A stretch of 24,094 nucleotides of DNA. Source: an uncultured Mollicutes bacterium. Lineage in GTDB: Bacteria; Bacillota_I; Bacilli_A; RF39; UBA660. The stretch covers positions 1 to 24,094 of the forward strand of contig UQQI01000023.1 of NCBI GenBank assembly GCA_900543055.1, written 5' to 3'. A model generated the notes under the pieces. The model had not been told where the DNA came from. It saw nothing but the letters and a program-made list of their open reading frames with translations, and did no database searches. This document shows, piece after piece, positions 22,566 through 24,094 of the stretch (positions are counted from its first letter, which is position 1; each line of letters opens with the position of its first letter). The position numbers were made by a program, and so were the translations under genes.

Positions 22566-22642
22566 GGCCTGTTGGTGAAGTGGCTTAACACACTGCCCTC
22601 TCAAGGCAGCATTCACGGATTCGAATTCCGTACAGGCTACCA
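22566..22642 (+). tRNA. tRNA-Glu (anticodon CUC), CCA encoded
   Basis: The cloverleaf is clear. The acceptor arm GGCCTGT pairs with ACAGGCT, with a G-T pair at the top, followed by A and encoded CCA. The anticodon stem CTGCC/GGCAG holds loop CTCTCAA, giving anticodon CUC for GAG codons. The T arm is ACGGA-TTCGAAT-TCCGT. The gene has its own promoter and terminator. It is a minor isoacceptor; most AT-rich bacteria rely on the UUC form, which would have to be elsewhere. Confidence 0.95.
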
Positions 22643-22654
22643 AATAAGTAAGTT

Positions 22655-22675
22655 AAGTCCCTTAGGGACTTTTTT
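22655..22675 (+). terminator. Intrinsic terminator of tRNA-Glu
   Basis: AAGTCCC pairs perfectly with GGGACTT around TTA, followed by TTTT. Confidence 0.88.
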
Positions 22676-22687
22676 GTATATAGCAAT

Positions 22688-22862
22688 GTTATTCCTCAAA
22701 GCATAGTAGGGATTGATTTATGTATAAAAGATTTAGTTGTGACAGAAGTATTAAAATCTAAAAGAAATATTAAAAAGATCACAACGAAAACTTGCAAGAC
22801 AAATAAAATGTATTAATAACTATCATAATCAAAGTATTAAAAAAATATTAATAAAAAAATAA
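22688..22862 (+). pseudogene. Frameshifted remnant of a TnpB (IS200/IS605-type) transposase
   Basis: Two adjoining frames together recall the start of the TnpB nuclease domain. From 22688 the reading VIPQSIVGIDLCIKDLVVT matches the family's GIDLGIKD-type strand with its first catalytic Asp; from 22773 in another frame comes RSQRKLARQIKCINNYHNQ, matching the next family segment of QRKLSRQKKxSNN type, ending at a TAA at 22860-22862. The order is right and the frame change falls between them, with part of the domain lost. Only about 58 of some 370-400 residues remain, without the zinc finger or later active-site residues, so it is inactive. I saw no intact element ends. It lies directly after tRNA-Glu. 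Confidence 0.65.
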
Positions 22863-22866
22863 GTAT

Positions 22867-22949
22867 GGTAGTGACTATCGAAATTTAATCCTATGGAGAA
22901 TAGAGGATACTCTATCTATGAAGTAGGTATTTTGGTTGGTGATGACCAA
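22867..22949 (+). ncRNA. Candidate structured leader upstream of the CmpB-like gene
   Basis: Three short hairpins follow one another: GGTAG-TGA-CTATC (22867-22879), ATAGAG-GATA-CTCTAT (22900-22915) enclosed by CCTA (22890-22893) and TAGG (22924-22927), and TTGGT-GATG-ACCAA (22936-22949, with an alternative left arm at 22932). This stretch is less AT-biased than its surroundings and has no reading frame of note. It leads directly into a terminator-like hairpin and the ribosome binding site of the next gene. I could not match it to a known riboswitch class and found no clear promoter. Confidence 0.4.
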
Positions 22950-22952
22950 GAC

Positions 22953-22975
22953 GACAAATTTTAATTTGTCTTTTG
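22953..22975 (+). terminator. Terminator-like hairpin just before the CmpB-like gene (possible attenuator)
   Basis: GACAAAT pairs with ATTTGTC around TTTA and is followed by TTTTGTT. It ends only about four bases before the AAGGAG site of the gene at 22992, a position that suits transcription attenuation as well as simple termination of an upstream message. The stem has only two G-C pairs. Confidence 0.6.
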
Positions 22976-22991
22976 TTCAAGGAGAATGTCT

Positions 22992-23741
22992 ATGTTATAT
23001 AAAATAAGTTTTTACTTTTTAGTATTTATTGTTTATTCTTTTTTAGGATGGAGTATGGAAGTAATTGGTAAATTAATTGAAAAACATAAATTTATCAATA
23101 GAGGATTTTTAATTGGTCCACTATGTCCAATATATGGATTTGGTTGTATAATTATTTATTTTTTACTTAATAGATATAGTAATAATGTATTTATTTTATT
23201 TGTTGCTTCTATTTTTGTTTGTTCTGTTTTAGAGTATTTTACAAGTTATTTTATGGAAAAAATATTTAAAACAAGATGGTGGGATTATACAAGACGTAAG
23301 TTTAATCTTAATGGTAGAATTTGTTTAGAGACAATGATTCCGTTTGGGATACTTGGATGTGTAATGATACTTGTTCTTAATCCTATTGTCTTTAGTTTTT
23401 TAAAACTATTCAGTAAAAATATATTAATTATAATTAGTATTATTATATTTATAATTTTAATAGTCGATTATGTAGCATCAACTTGTATAATATTTAATTT
23501 TAGGAATACAATTAGTAATTTTGAAAAAGATGCGACTGAGGAGATAACTAAAAAAGTAAAAGAAGTATTTATGAAGAAAGGATATTTCTCAAGACGTCTT
23601 ATTAAGGCTTTCCCTACAATGATTGGAACTAAAGAAAGACTTGTTGTTTTGATGAATAAAGTTAGTGGAGAAATAAAAAATTTAGAAGTGAAAAGTAGAA
23701 AAAGATTAGATGATGTTACTAAGAAAATAAATATAAAATAG
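22992..23741 (+). CDS. Putative ABC-transporter type IV (CmpB-like) membrane protein
   Basis: A 249-residue integral membrane protein. The first 150 residues hold four or five hydrophobic segments and the conserved motifs of the CmpB-like family: YSFLGWSMEV, NRGFLIGPLCPIYGFG, SVLEYFTSYFMEK and RWWDYTRRKFNLNGRICLE. The family is named after ABC transporters but has no ATPase and no settled function. Residues after about 165 form a basic, helical cytoplasmic tail. The start at 22992 is chosen because AAGGAG at 22979-22984 is 7 bases away; the ATG at 22986 is only one base from it. The TAG stop overlaps the GGAG of the next gene, so the two are co-translated. A hairpin-rich leader precedes it. 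Confidence 0.85.
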   Translation: MLYKISFYFLVFIVYSFLGWSMEVIGKLIEKHKFINRGFLIGPLCPIYGFGCIIIYFLLNRYSNNVFILFVASIFVCSVLEYFTSYFMEKIFKTRWWDYTRRKFNLNGRICLETMIPFGILGCVMILVLNPIVFSFLKLFSKNILIIISIIIFIILIVDYVASTCIIFNFRNTISNFEKDATEEITKKVKEVFMKKGYFSRRLIKAFPTMIGTKERLVVLMNKVSGEIKNLEVKSRKRLDDVTKKINIK

Positions 23742-23751
23742 GAGAATAATT

Positions 23752-24009
23752 ATGAGAAATGAAATTGAAGATTTAATTAATGAAAGATTAGAAGCACTTG
23801 ATGAAATAGATGTAGTTGATAGTAATAATGTTAATACAGTGATTAGTTCTAAAGTTAATGAACAGAATAATAAAGTAGAATTTAGTAGAAAAAAACAAGA
23901 ACTTATAAAAATTCTTGATAAATTTAAAAGAATTAATCCTAATATATCATATGATGAGAATATGGATGTTAAAGAACTTGAACGTATTATTACTGAAATA
24001 AATATTTAA
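23752..24009 (+). CDS. Small hypothetical protein, helical
   Basis: An unrecognised 85-residue protein without signal peptide, membrane segment or Cys. Residues 1-18 and 41-60 look helical and highly charged (RNEIEDLINERLEAL, SRKKQELIKILDKF), with a polar Asn/Val/Ser stretch between, so a short coiled-coil or adaptor is possible. It starts 10 bases after the CmpB-like gene with AGGAGA before the ATG, and a terminator overlaps its stop. The two genes form one operon, and the partner's basic cytoplasmic tail is a plausible contact for this acidic N terminus; that is inference. Confidence 0.7.
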   Translation: MRNEIEDLINERLEALDEIDVVDSNNVNTVISSKVNEQNNKVEFSRKKQELIKILDKFKRINPNISYDENMDVKELERIITEINI

Positions 24010-24028
24010 GGAGTGAAAACTTCTTTTT
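24008..24028 (+). terminator. Intrinsic terminator overlapping the stop of the small gene
   Basis: AAGGAGT pairs with ACTTCTT (one G-T wobble) around a GAAA tetraloop and is followed by TTTCT. The left arm begins within the TAA stop. Confidence 0.65.
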
Positions 24029-24031
24029 CTA

Positions 24032-24060
24032 TTGAAAAAATATTAAAAATATATTAAAAT
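24032..24060 (+). promoter_or_regulatory. SigA-type promoter of the gene entering at the right edge
   Basis: TTGAAA (24032-24037) and TAAAAT (24055-24060) are exactly 17 bases apart. Predicted start is near 24067, before TAGGTGA and an ATG at 24086. Confidence 0.6.
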
Positions 24061-24085
24061 TTTTATTGTAAGATAGGTGAATTAT

Positions 24086-24094
24086 ATGAATAAT
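24086..24094 (+). CDS. Start of a further gene, cut by the window edge
   Basis: ATG AAT AAT follows a promoter and a TAGGTGA site six bases away. Only three codons are visible, so nothing can be said about the product. Confidence 0.45.

Noticed and set aside
22867..22949. Fluoride or purine riboswitch
   Set aside because: Short resemblances such as GGTGATGACC exist, but the conserved cores of those classes are not present.
1..24094. CRISPR array, complete insertion sequence or prophage
   Set aside because: No spaced direct repeats, no intact transposase or integrase and no phage structural genes were seen.

Overview
The window comes from a very AT-rich, low-GC Gram-positive-type bacterium, most likely an uncultured gut-type Bacilli/Mollicutes-related Firmicute. 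The signs are AAGGAGGTGA-like ribosome binding sites, a Bacilli-type murC, a GH25/SH3 cell-wall hydrolase, compact intergenic spaces and strong A/T codon bias. TGG encodes Trp and TGA is never read through, so the standard bacterial code fits. The species assignment is an inference from style only. All 18 complete genes end in TAA (14) or TAG (4), none in TGA.

Layout. 1-3344: a LysR regulator divergent from a secreted GH25 lysozyme-like protein with several SH3-like repeats. 3506-6352: a two-gene operon behind a consensus promoter, pairing a transglutaminase-like protein whose catalytic Cys appears to be Ser with an ABC exporter. 6370-7446: a zinc-ribbon, Asn-rich-linker membrane protein. 7460-10037: an unrecognised membrane protein plus a DUF362 protein. 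10057-14804: two tandem ABC ATPase-FtsX permease fusions. 14818-16927: a type IV prepilin-like N terminus joined to BspA-like leucine-rich repeats. 16993-18751: an acyl-CoA/AMP-forming ligase. 18761-19680: a P-loop kinase-like protein and an ASCH protein. 19675-20394 (minus): a ZIP metal transporter. 20426-22504: QueH and MurC. 22514-22675: tRNA-Glu(CUC) with its own promoter and terminator. 22688-22985: a frameshifted TnpB transposase scrap and a structured leader. 22992-24094: a CmpB-type membrane protein, a small hypothetical gene, and the start of one more gene.

The cell envelope is the common theme: lysozyme, SH3 repeats, exporters, pilin-LRR, MurC and membrane proteins. The regulatory style is consistent. 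Many genes have an extended -10 promoter (TGnTATAAT or TGnTATTAT) with no clear -35. Many end in an intrinsic terminator whose stem overlaps or abuts the stop codon, so most units carry one or two genes. Only the transglutaminase-like operon, the tRNA, lysR and the last partial gene show clear -35/-10 pairs with 17-base spacing.

The most unusual items are the pilin-LRR fusion with four super-repeats, the Cys-to-Ser transglutaminase-like/exporter pair, the paired ABC-FtsX fusions, a possible ATT start codon, two genes without a Shine-Dalgarno sequence, and a hairpin-rich leader ending in a terminator just before a ribosome binding site.
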